Assembly: GCA_015200345.1 (NCBI GenBank) | Contig: CP054187.1 | Location: 3,146,470-3,210,469, forward strand | Origin: Planctomycetia bacterium | GTDB taxonomy: Bacteria > Planctomycetota > Phycisphaerae > UBA1845 > UTPLA1 | Direction of reading: 5' to 3' | Length of the DNA: 64,000 nucleotides | Shown: piece by piece, positions 34,825 to 42,094 of the stretch | Numbering within the stretch: the first letter of the stretch is position 1 | Layout of the letters: each line of letters starts with the position of its first letter | Notes under the pieces: model-generated | Told to the model about the DNA's origin: nothing | Database searches by the model: none | What the model saw: only the letters and a program-made list of their open reading frames with translations | Made by a program: the position numbers and the translations under genes

Positions 34825-35340
34825 ATGATCAGTCTCTTCGTTGATCCACTCCAAAATCCTCTGTTGTATATTTTTCTCGTGGTCGCGGCCATTTACACGC
34901 GGATCACCTACAACGACTTGACGTGTCGCCGCGAGCGCCTCAAGGGCTTGCTCGCGACAATCAGAAGCATGCGCGCTCGCCGGCACGGCGTCGGCAGCGA
35001 CGTGTCGCGTGGCGTCCGCTGGGCGACCGGGCACGAGCGGGCGGTTGCTCGACTTGGAACTCGACGTGGCGGGCGGGGCCGACGGCTAATCTCTGATGTC
35101 GCAAACGGCTGGGCACCAACCACAGCGGTTGCGTCCGCCAATCAGGGCATGACGCTCTCCGTGGATAGCCACAACAAGGAGAATCAGGCGTGGTTGGATC
35201 TCCAACGTGAAGCCGAAATCTACAACGCGCGTGTGCGTCAGTTCCCGAGTTGCCTCGTCGCCCAGGCCTTCGGCTTCCAAACGTGGCGATTCGCCCAGCC
35301 GAGCACGTCGGGCCGAAGGTTTCGAAGTTGGCGGCGCTAG
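34825..35340 (+). CDS. LemA-like membrane protein
   Basis: 171 residues. An N-terminal transmembrane helix (about 13-25) is followed by the pattern TRITYNDLTCRRERLKGLL; later comes AEIYNARVRQFPSCLVAQAF with FGFQTWRF, which matches the LemA signature (YN-x-x-V then FP-x-x-x-xA-x-x-FGF). It is shorter than typical LemA by about 15 residues and has an Arg-rich middle. Function of the family is unclear. It is coupled to the NYN gene, suggesting a membrane partner for the nuclease. Confidence 0.75.
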   Translation: MISLFVDPLQNPLLYIFLVVAAIYTRITYNDLTCRRERLKGLLATIRSMRARRHGVGSDVSRGVRWATGHERAVARLGTRRGGRGRRLISDVANGWAPTTAVASANQGMTLSVDSHNKENQAWLDLQREAEIYNARVRQFPSCLVAQAFGFQTWRFAQPSTSGRRFRSWRR

Positions 35341-35530
35341 GAGATTATACCAGTAGAACGTGGCGAGCCGCTATTGGCGCTACTCTCGCGCTTCGCCCGC
35401 ACAACTGGGGCCGAACCGGTGCCTGCTTGAATAGACGGAGTGTTTCATCGGCCGACCGCTCTGCTTCTTCGGCCGATCGGATCGAGGGAACCTGGCACGT
35501 CCGGTTCCCCTCGACCCATCGCTGGCTCAC

Positions 35531-36463
35531 TTATCGAACATTGTCCTCACCTGATTCGTCAGCCACAGCATCAACGCCCGCAAGTTCGAGTTGCAGCGCC
35601 TGCCAGTCGGCGTATGTCTTGCCGGTGTCGGCAACTTTCCATGCGAGGCGACCGTTGGAGTTGCGACCCAGCACCACGGCCGCCGCGGCGCTGGGGCTGT
35701 CGAACGACACGTTTTCCTCGAAGACGAGAATCTGGGGGTCGGTCCCTTCGACGATGCGCCCGCTCTCGATCAAGTCCGCCCGCAGGCCCTTGTAGCTCGT
35801 CCACGAATCGACGCCCTGCTTGCGCGCGGTGGAGCCTTTCAGCACGACGAATTGGCCGTCGACCACCCGCGCCTCCGCCTGCACGCCGGCGGCGGCCAAC
35901 CGAAACAGCGGCGATTGCGGGGCTGTTCCTATCGCCAACTCGACGCGCGGGCTGGGCTGAAGGAACCCGAACCCGAGGACTGGCATCATCATCACGACCT
36001 GTTCGAGGAAGTACTCCATGTCGGCGACGTCGGCCTCTGGCAGGGCCGGCGTCGGCGGAGCGGTGTCATTCCTAACTTTCGCGCGGTGCGCCTCGTTCGC
36101 CATCTGAATGAGACGGCTTTCGAGATATCGCGCGTGGGCCTTAGTCAGGTTTTCATCCTTGCTAACGATGAAGACGGTACGTTGCCAGAAATCGCGTCGC
36201 TCATCGCGGTCGTGATAGGCGAGCCGTTTGAGCACGTCGTCGGCCTCGCCGATGTAGACCCACTCGCGGGCGGGGTTGTCCGGGTCGGAGCCGACGAGGA
36301 AGTAGATGCCGGTCCGATGGGCCTCGGCTCGCTTCGCCGCGTCCGCAAGCTGCGACCGCGAGAACACGACAACCTTGCCGGTCCAGTTCATGATCTCAGC
36401 CGTCAGGGTCCCGGTTGGTGCCCCTTCGACCAAGTGAATGCGGATTGTCCGTCCTCGGTTCAT
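35531..36463 (-). CDS. GIY-YIG nuclease family protein with DUF4357
   Basis: 310 residues. Residues about 50-135 hold a GIY-YIG domain: TGIYFLVG and EWVYIGEADDVLKRL, with HDRDERRDFW next and ARYLESRLI carrying the Glu. A linker follows, then DUF4357 at about 225-295 (NGRLAWKVADTGKTYADW). Proteins of this type are frequent beside restriction and phage genes. It faces the NYN-LemA pair; a hairpin at 35482-35514 lies between the two ends. Confidence 0.85.
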   Translation of the reverse strand: MNRGRTIRIHLVEGAPTGTLTAEIMNWTGKVVVFSRSQLADAAKRAEAHRTGIYFLVGSDPDNPAREWVYIGEADDVLKRLAYHDRDERRDFWQRTVFIVSKDENLTKAHARYLESRLIQMANEAHRAKVRNDTAPPTPALPEADVADMEYFLEQVVMMMPVLGFGFLQPSPRVELAIGTAPQSPLFRLAAAGVQAEARVVDGQFVVLKGSTARKQGVDSWTSYKGLRADLIESGRIVEGTDPQILVFEENVSFDSPSAAAAVVLGRNSNGRLAWKVADTGKTYADWQALQLELAGVDAVADESGEDNVR

Positions 36464-36637
36464 TGATCGTACAGCGTATCGGAGTCGCGCCGGGAGGGCT
36501 ATTAAGTCATGAGATGCGGGGGCAGTCCAAGTTTTTTTCCCTTGGAGAAGCCTGCATAACCCATGGCTGGTTCATTGGTTATCGGATGGTCGTTAACGAT
36601 TCTAAAGTCGAGTAGAGCTGATTCTTCAGAAAATACT

Positions 36638-36666
36638 TTGGCAGTACAGCGGATTTGATGTATATT
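36638..36666 (+). promoter_or_regulatory. Near-consensus sigma-70 type promoter
   Basis: TTGGCA at 36638-36643 and TATATT at 36661-36666 with a 17-base spacer, each five of six to consensus, in an AT-rich patch. The start point would be about 36673, right before a nine-pair hairpin. No gene starts until 36970, so the transcript would have a long leader or be an RNA by itself. Confidence 0.65.
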
Positions 36667-36676
36667 ATACAGTGAA

Positions 36677-36767
36677 GCAATCGACGTACTTCATCGTTTC
36701 TGACAGTCGATTGCGGGTGTCGGCACGTGGCCGGCATCAATACGGGGCGGCCCGCTGCTGAGACACC
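36677..36767 (+). ncRNA. Candidate structured RNA or leader
   Basis: Directly after the promoter, GCAATCGAC (36677-36685) pairs perfectly with GTCGATTGC (36706-36714). A second helix GGTGTC/GACACC (36716-36721, 36762-36767) encloses G+C-rich complementary segments. A 12-base palindrome, ccccgcgcgggg, lies at 36913-36924. The whole gap 36464-36969 has no supported gene. It does not match an RNA family I can name. Confidence 0.45.
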
Positions 36768-36969
36768 GGGCCACCCAAACGCTCGACATCGGCCAATGTA
36801 ACGGCTTGTGCAGAACGTCTTGCTACCGCATTAGATGCGGCCCATCTGCATGAGTCAAGTCCCGTCGCCGCGAAAGGAGGTACCTCTAGCAAGTCGTAGG
36901 ACGCCCCTTTGGCCCCGCGCGGGGTCGGCGTCAGTCGGTAAATCCTGTTCGTGCAATTTGGGTTTTCTC

Positions 36970-37272
36970 ATGAATGAACTTGTCGGAAATCAGATCGCTA
37001 CTGCGATCGATCTTCACATCCGGGCATTCGGCGGAGCGTATTCCGAATGGTACGTCGGCATCGCAGCCGACCCAAGCGATCGTTTGATCAATGGCCACAA
37101 CGCCAACAGCGCTGCGAACGCCGCGCTTTACTGGGATGCCGGCAATGATGGCACCGCTCGCGCTGTCGAGCAGCACTTCGTCGACAAGGGCTGTCGCGGT
37201 GGTGGCGGTGGTGGCGATTGGCAAACGAAGTTCGTGTACGTGTACAAGATCTCGCAACTGACGCGAGAGTAA
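36970..37272 (+). CDS. Small GIY-YIG-like protein
   Basis: 100 residues. The start at 36970 is uncertain; no strong ribosome site is visible. SEWYVGIAADPSDRLINGHN resembles the YIG strand and Arg helix of GIY-YIG domains, and TARAVEQHFVDKG resembles the helix bearing the catalytic Glu. A Gly-rich run (RGGGGGGDW) precedes a final strand. It is the first coding frame after the promoter at 36638. Confidence 0.65.
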   Translation: MNELVGNQIATAIDLHIRAFGGAYSEWYVGIAADPSDRLINGHNANSAANAALYWDAGNDGTARAVEQHFVDKGCRGGGGGGDWQTKFVYVYKISQLTRE

Positions 37273-37290
37273 TCAAGGATGTCGGGCGGC

Positions 37291-37318
37291 CGACAGGCGA
37301 ACGCTGGTTCGCCTGTCG
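37291..37318. promoter_or_regulatory. Perfect 12-pair hairpin before the restriction operon
   Basis: CGACAGGCGAAC (37291-37302) and GTTCGCCTGTCG (37307-37318) are exact inverse copies around GCTG. There is no T run, so it is more likely an attenuator, processing site or operator than an intrinsic terminator. It lies 27 bases before the hsdS-like GTG at 37346. Confidence 0.65.
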
Positions 37319-37345
37319 ATCCAGCCCGCCAAGAAGGGAACCCCT

Positions 37346-38005
37346 GTGCGGCGAAGAATCGAAGAACTCGTGGATATCCAGCTCGGCTACCAGTTTCGCG
37401 AGCGCCTCACAATGGCTTCCGACGGAACGCATCAAGTGATCCAAGCAAAGGACATCGATCACCTCAACGACCATCGGCTTTTGCCATCGAGTCTCTATCG
37501 CGTGACGCCTAGGCGTGATGCGGAGAAGTACGAGGTCCGGAATGGCGACGTGCTGTTCCTGTCCAAGGGCCGGCGGAATTCAGCGACGCTTGTGGATGGG
37601 CTGCTTACCGAACTGCCGCGAATGCGGCCAGATGGTCGACGGGGGATGGACCGGGTAGCGACAATCCCGGCAGGGTACTTCTTCATTCTGCGCCGGCGCA
37701 CTGATTGCATCCGGCACGACTATCTCGCCTGGTCGATCAACGCGCCGCCGGCACAGGCCTACCTGCAATCTGTCGCCAGTGGGTCAGCAATGCCCTTCGT
37801 CCCGAAACAGGCGTTCGTCGGCCTCGAGATCGTTGTCCCGTCACTGGACCGACAACAGATCATTGTGGAATTGCACCGGCTCGCACTGCGCGAGCAAAAC
37901 CTGTATGGCCGACTGGCGGAATTGAAAGCCAGCCTGATTGCGGAGGTCTGCGTAACAGCGGCCCGCAACGAGGCCCGAACGACTGGGAGAACACATGTCG
38001 AATAA
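37346..38005 (+). CDS. hsdS: Type I restriction specificity-like protein, single TRD
   Basis: 219 residues from a GTG with AAGAAGGGA upstream. It has one target-recognition region of HsdS type (start MRRRIEELVDIQLGYQFRER, later VRNGDVLFLSKGRRNS and SGSAMPFVPKQAFVGLEIVV) and one helical conserved segment with PSLDRQQIIVELH. Full HsdS proteins have two TRDs, so this half subunit would need to dimerise or act as an alternative or anti-specificity subunit. It overlaps hsdM by 11 bases. Confidence 0.8.
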   Translation: MRRRIEELVDIQLGYQFRERLTMASDGTHQVIQAKDIDHLNDHRLLPSSLYRVTPRRDAEKYEVRNGDVLFLSKGRRNSATLVDGLLTELPRMRPDGRRGMDRVATIPAGYFFILRRRTDCIRHDYLAWSINAPPAQAYLQSVASGSAMPFVPKQAFVGLEIVVPSLDRQQIIVELHRLALREQNLYGRLAELKASLIAEVCVTAARNEARTTGRTHVE

Positions 38006-39488
38006 GCTGACCAAGAAGGATATCGAAAGCGTCGTCTGGCGAGCGTGCGACACGTTTCGCGGAGCGATCGACCCTTCCGAGTACAAAAACTACATCCTCA
38101 CGATGCTGTTCGTGAAATACCTGAGCGACTTGGCCAAGGACAAGCGCGGCGAGTTTATGGATCGCTACAAGGGCGACAAGCAGCGCGTCGACCGGGCCAT
38201 GAGCCGGGAGCGCTTCGTCATGCCGGCCGAGTGCGATTTTGATCACCTGTATGCTCGCCGCGACGACAACAACGTCGGTGAGCTCATTAACATCAGCTTG
38301 GAGAAGATCGAAGATGAGAATAAGACCAAGCTCGAGAATGTCTTTCGCAACATCGATTTCAACTCCGAGCCGGCACTCGGCCAGACGAAGGAACGCAACC
38401 GCCGGCTGAAGCTGCTGCTCGAAGACTTCGCACAGCTTGACCTCCGTCCGTCGCACCTGGAAGGACGCGACATCATTGGCGACGTGTACGAGTACCTCAT
38501 TGGCAAGTTCGCCGCTGGCGCGGGCAAGAAGGCCGGCGAGTTCTACACGCCGCCCGAGGTTTCGACGTTGCTGGCCCGCCTCCTCAAGCCCAAGAAGGGC
38601 GACCGCATCTGCGACCCGGCCTGCGGGTCCGGATCGCTTTTGATCAAGGTCGGCCGGCAAGTCGGCTCCGACGATTTTCACCTTGCCGGCCAGGAGTCGA
38701 ACGGCTCAACATGGGCGCTTTGCAAGATGAACATGTTTCTGCACGGCGTGGACAGCGCCCGAATCGAGTGGTGCGACACGATTACCAATCCGAAGTTGAT
38801 CGAGGACGACAACCTCCAGCGTTTCAATATCGTGGTCGCCAATCCTCCGTTCAGCTTGGACAAGTGGGGCCAGGATTACGCCGCCCACGACCGCTTTCAC
38901 CGTTTCAGTCGCGGACTGCCTCCCAAGAGCCGTGGCGATTACGGCTTCATCTCGCACATGGTTGAGATCGCCATTCACGGGGAGGGTCGCGTTGGAGTGG
39001 TCGTGCCGCATGGCGTGCTGTTCCGCGGTGGGCAGGAAGGCATCATCCGCCAGAAGCTGATCGACGAGAACCTGATCGAGGCGGTCATCGGCCTGCCGCC
39101 GAACCTGTTCTACGGCACGGGCATCCCGGCGGCGATCCTGCTACTGAACAAGGCCAAGCGCACGAAGGACATCCTGTTTATCGACGCCAGCCGCGAGTTC
39201 GAGGATGGCCCGAATCAGAACCACCTGCGCGACCAGGACATCGACAAGATCGTGAAGACCTACGAGGCGTTCAAGACGGTTAAGAAGTACGCCTACCGGG
39301 CGAAGGTCGAGGAGGTCCGCGAGAACGAATGCAACTTGAATATCCCGCGCTATGTGGACACGTTTGAGGAGGAAAGGGAGATCGACATCACTGCCGTGCA
39401 GCGTGAAATCGAGCAGATCGAGCTGGAATTGGCGCAAACACGGAAGCAAATGACCGGATACATGCGGGAGCTCGGTTATGGTCGTTGA
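37995..39488 (+). CDS. hsdM: Type I restriction-modification methyltransferase subunit
   Basis: 497 residues, an N6-adenine methyltransferase. An N-terminal helical domain covers 1-160. The S-adenosylmethionine motif DPACGSGS is at about 207-214 and the catalytic NPPFS at about 283-287. The family segment AGEFYTPPEV precedes motif I, and a coiled coil (residues about 465-490) ends the protein. It works with HsdS for methylation and with HsdR for cleavage. It overlaps both flanking hsdS genes by 11 bases, so translation is coupled. Confidence 0.95.
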   Translation: MSNKLTKKDIESVVWRACDTFRGAIDPSEYKNYILTMLFVKYLSDLAKDKRGEFMDRYKGDKQRVDRAMSRERFVMPAECDFDHLYARRDDNNVGELINISLEKIEDENKTKLENVFRNIDFNSEPALGQTKERNRRLKLLLEDFAQLDLRPSHLEGRDIIGDVYEYLIGKFAAGAGKKAGEFYTPPEVSTLLARLLKPKKGDRICDPACGSGSLLIKVGRQVGSDDFHLAGQESNGSTWALCKMNMFLHGVDSARIEWCDTITNPKLIEDDNLQRFNIVVANPPFSLDKWGQDYAAHDRFHRFSRGLPPKSRGDYGFISHMVEIAIHGEGRVGVVVPHGVLFRGGQEGIIRQKLIDENLIEAVIGLPPNLFYGTGIPAAILLLNKAKRTKDILFIDASREFEDGPNQNHLRDQDIDKIVKTYEAFKTVKKYAYRAKVEEVRENECNLNIPRYVDTFEEEREIDITAVQREIEQIELELAQTRKQMTGYMRELGYGR

Positions 39489-40650
39489 AGGCCAACTACG
39501 GCTTGGACAACTCTTTGCGAATCGTCGTGAGCGAGGCCGTGCCGGCCTGCCGATCATGTCTGTGACGATGAACGACGGATTGGTCGAACGCAGCTCGCTT
39601 GATCGCAAGACGGACTCAGCGCTCCGCCCGGAGGATCATTTGCTGATTAAGGCTGGCGACATCGCCTACAACATGATGCGCATGTGGCAGGGCGCATCTG
39701 GGTTGGCTTCCCGCGATGGGCTCATCAGCCCGGCCTACGTAGTACTGAGACCATTGGATGCCATTGACCCACTGTTCGCCTCATACTGGTTCAAGTCTGC
39801 GAGGATGGTACATCTGTTCTGGGCCTACTCATACGGGCTGACTAGCGACAGGCTACGGTTGTATTTCAAAGATTTTGTGACTATTCCGGTTGTAGTCCCG
39901 CCGATATCGATGCAAAAACGGATTGCAGAAATGCTCCGCGTTTGGGATCAGGCCCAACGGTTGGTGAAGAAGCGACTCGACGGCTCCCTTGCGAGAAAAC
40001 GCGCGCTCATGCAGCGGCTGATTGGGTCGCAACTCCACGAGGACTTCGCAAGAAGCCGAAATCGAGTGAAAGTAGTCGAGTTCGGTAGGATCGTTCAGTT
40101 GCGAAATGATCGATACGACCCTCACGACAATGGGGAATCATTGCCATGCGTTGAGCTTGAGCACATTGTGTCAGAGGAAGGGAGGCTTCTTGGAACGTGT
40201 CGCTCTGATCAACAGGACAGCCTGAAGAACCGCTTCAGTCCTGGCAATATTCTCTTTGGAAAACTCCGCCCATACCTCGCCAAGTACTTCTTTCCGACCT
40301 TCGCTGGTGTCTGCTCAACTGAGATCTGGGTGCTCGAGTGTGACGCACGCGTTTGTGAGCCAAAGTTCCTCTACTATTGTGTCCAAACACACTCCTTCAT
40401 ACAGCGAGCGAGCGTTGGAGCTGGCTCGAAGATGCCGAGGGCAGAATGGGATTGGGTATCAGAGATCCCAATCGTCTTGCCGGGAATCGTCGATCAACGA
40501 CGCATCGTTGAGGTTCTCGAAACCTGCGATCGTGAAATCGCGGCACTTAACCGACACCTTGACCTCTTGAAGGAACAGAAAAGGGGTCTGATGCAGAAAA
40601 TGCTGACCGGCCAAGATCAAGTGCCGACAGGGAAGGGAGGGCACCGATGA
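39478..40650 (+). CDS. hsdS: Type I restriction specificity subunit, two TRDs
   Basis: 390 residues with the normal HsdS design: TRD1 (about 1-135), helical spacer with PPISMQKRIAEML and a heptad region, TRD2 (about 195-335), and a second helical spacer (PGIVDQRRIVEVLETCDREI) with RGLMQKMLTG at the end. It recognises a bipartite DNA site. It is the second specificity gene of the cassette. It overlaps hsdM by 11 bases and the kinase by four (ATGA). Confidence 0.93.
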   Translation: MVVEGQLRLGQLFANRRERGRAGLPIMSVTMNDGLVERSSLDRKTDSALRPEDHLLIKAGDIAYNMMRMWQGASGLASRDGLISPAYVVLRPLDAIDPLFASYWFKSARMVHLFWAYSYGLTSDRLRLYFKDFVTIPVVVPPISMQKRIAEMLRVWDQAQRLVKKRLDGSLARKRALMQRLIGSQLHEDFARSRNRVKVVEFGRIVQLRNDRYDPHDNGESLPCVELEHIVSEEGRLLGTCRSDQQDSLKNRFSPGNILFGKLRPYLAKYFFPTFAGVCSTEIWVLECDARVCEPKFLYYCVQTHSFIQRASVGAGSKMPRAEWDWVSEIPIVLPGIVDQRRIVEVLETCDREIAALNRHLDLLKEQKRGLMQKMLTGQDQVPTGKGGHR

Positions 40651-41996
40651 CGCCGGGCACGATCATCAACAAGCGTTACGAGGTATTGCAGATAGTCGGC
40701 CGTGGCGGAATGGGGACCGTCGTGCGGGCGCGTCGTGTGTCGGATGGCGAGACGGTTGCGGTCAAGTATTGCCACCTCAAGGATGCGGCTTCGATCCGGC
40801 GCTTCAAGCGCGAGATTCGATTGATGCGTGAGCTCAAGCACGCGCATGTCGTACCAATTCTCAAGCTGTCAACGCAGCACGATCCGCCGTACTTTGTCAT
40901 GCCGTTTGCCGAATTCAGTTGCGGCCGGAGATGCGAGGAATTCGCAGCAGACGAGAATTCTGCCATCGACGCCTTCCTTGAGCTCTGCGAAGGCGTGCAG
41001 GCGATTCATGCGGCTGGCATGGTGCATCGCGATATCAAGCCGGACAACGCGCTGATTGTCGACGGCCGCGTTGTGGTCGCCGACCTCGGATTGGCCAAGT
41101 TCGTTGACCGCGATACGACGATTCTGACGCAGACGCAGGCGGTCGTGGGTACGGAGTTGTACCTCGCACCCGAACAGCGATTCTCAGGCGGAAGCCGAGA
41201 TGCGGACGGCCGCACGGACATCTATCAGCTGGGCAAGACGCTCTATCAGTTTCTGACCAACCTCGAACCAGCCATTATGGATATGAGCAAAGTGCCGCCT
41301 GGCCTGGCCTTTGCGATCCGAAAGGCGACGCGCGAAAACCCGAACGAGCGGTACCAGACTATCGGGCAGCTCATCGACGCGGTGAAGACCTACCAGAAAG
41401 CGCGTGATCCGAACGCGAATCCGGCAAACGCCTTCGAATCGCTTCTCAATCGGATCAAGGAGCGTTTGGAGCGAGGAGAGTATCGCGAAGACGATGTCGG
41501 TCAGATGCTGGCGACGCTCATGTTGCCTGTTGTACGCCAGACGACCACAGAGTTCTTGGACATGTTTGATCGCGTTCCGCACGAAGTGCTTGCAATCCTG
41601 CCCGAAACGCATCCGGAGCAACTGGACGAGCTGCTGCGCGTGTACGTTGGCGCGATCGAGGAACAGGTAACCAACCACAGCTTTTCATATGCCGAGATAG
41701 TCGCGAAGAAGATGCGGGTGCTCTTCGGTGCGGCAGGGACGACGCCAGAAGTCAAGGGACTGTGCATCGAGGCGACTCTTATCGCCGCAGTTCGACTGAA
41801 CCGGTTCGCCGCAATGGACACGCTGAATTCGATGCTGACAGCGGTGGTGGACGAGGCAGACGCGATGGCCGTGCGCGAAGCGCTCGAACGGCAGCGGACC
41901 GAGTACCGCGGCGTGTGCGAACAGATTCCGGCGCTGAACCTACACGCTGCCATCCGCTCGCTCCGTGAAGAGCTGTTGAGCCAGGAATCGAGTTGA
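40647..41996 (+). CDS. Ser/Thr protein kinase embedded in the restriction operon
   Basis: 449 residues. The kinase domain (about 10-255) is complete: GRGGMG loop, AVKYC Lys, HRDIKPDN near 128-135, DLG in place of DFG near 146, and GTELYLAPE. The C-terminal 190 residues are helical with no membrane span, so it is cytosolic, unlike many bacterial kinases. It overlaps hsdS by four bases and is followed by a microORF and a coiled-coil gene before hsdR. It could regulate or replace restriction through phosphorylation. Confidence 0.93.
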   Translation: MTPGTIINKRYEVLQIVGRGGMGTVVRARRVSDGETVAVKYCHLKDAASIRRFKREIRLMRELKHAHVVPILKLSTQHDPPYFVMPFAEFSCGRRCEEFAADENSAIDAFLELCEGVQAIHAAGMVHRDIKPDNALIVDGRVVVADLGLAKFVDRDTTILTQTQAVVGTELYLAPEQRFSGGSRDADGRTDIYQLGKTLYQFLTNLEPAIMDMSKVPPGLAFAIRKATRENPNERYQTIGQLIDAVKTYQKARDPNANPANAFESLLNRIKERLERGEYREDDVGQMLATLMLPVVRQTTTEFLDMFDRVPHEVLAILPETHPEQLDELLRVYVGAIEEQVTNHSFSYAEIVAKKMRVLFGAAGTTPEVKGLCIEATLIAAVRLNRFAAMDTLNSMLTAVVDEADAMAVREALERQRTEYRGVCEQIPALNLHAAIRSLREELLSQESS

Positions 41997-42007
41997 GGAG
42001 CATTGCC

Positions 42008-42094
42008 ATGCATGAAGCACCTATGGACAGTCTGTTGTTTAAGCGCTCGACCGCTCCCTCTTGTGTGCCGGCGAAAACGGAGGCAGCAAAATGA
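42008..42094 (+). CDS. 28-residue microprotein between kinase and coiled-coil genes
   Basis: An ORF of 28 codons starting MHEAPMDSLLFKRST and ending PAKTEAAK. GAGGAG lies eight bases before its ATG, and its stop overlaps the next start as ATGA (42091-42094). Strong ribosome site and coupling suggest it is translated, either as a leader that drives the next gene or as a functional peptide. No family. It is 11 bases after the kinase stop. Confidence 0.5.
   Translation: MHEAPMDSLLFKRSTAPSCVPAKTEAAK

Noticed and set aside
35482..35514. Intrinsic terminator between the LemA-like and GIY-YIG genes
   Set aside because: The inverted repeat has a bulge and no T run on either strand, so termination is not supported.
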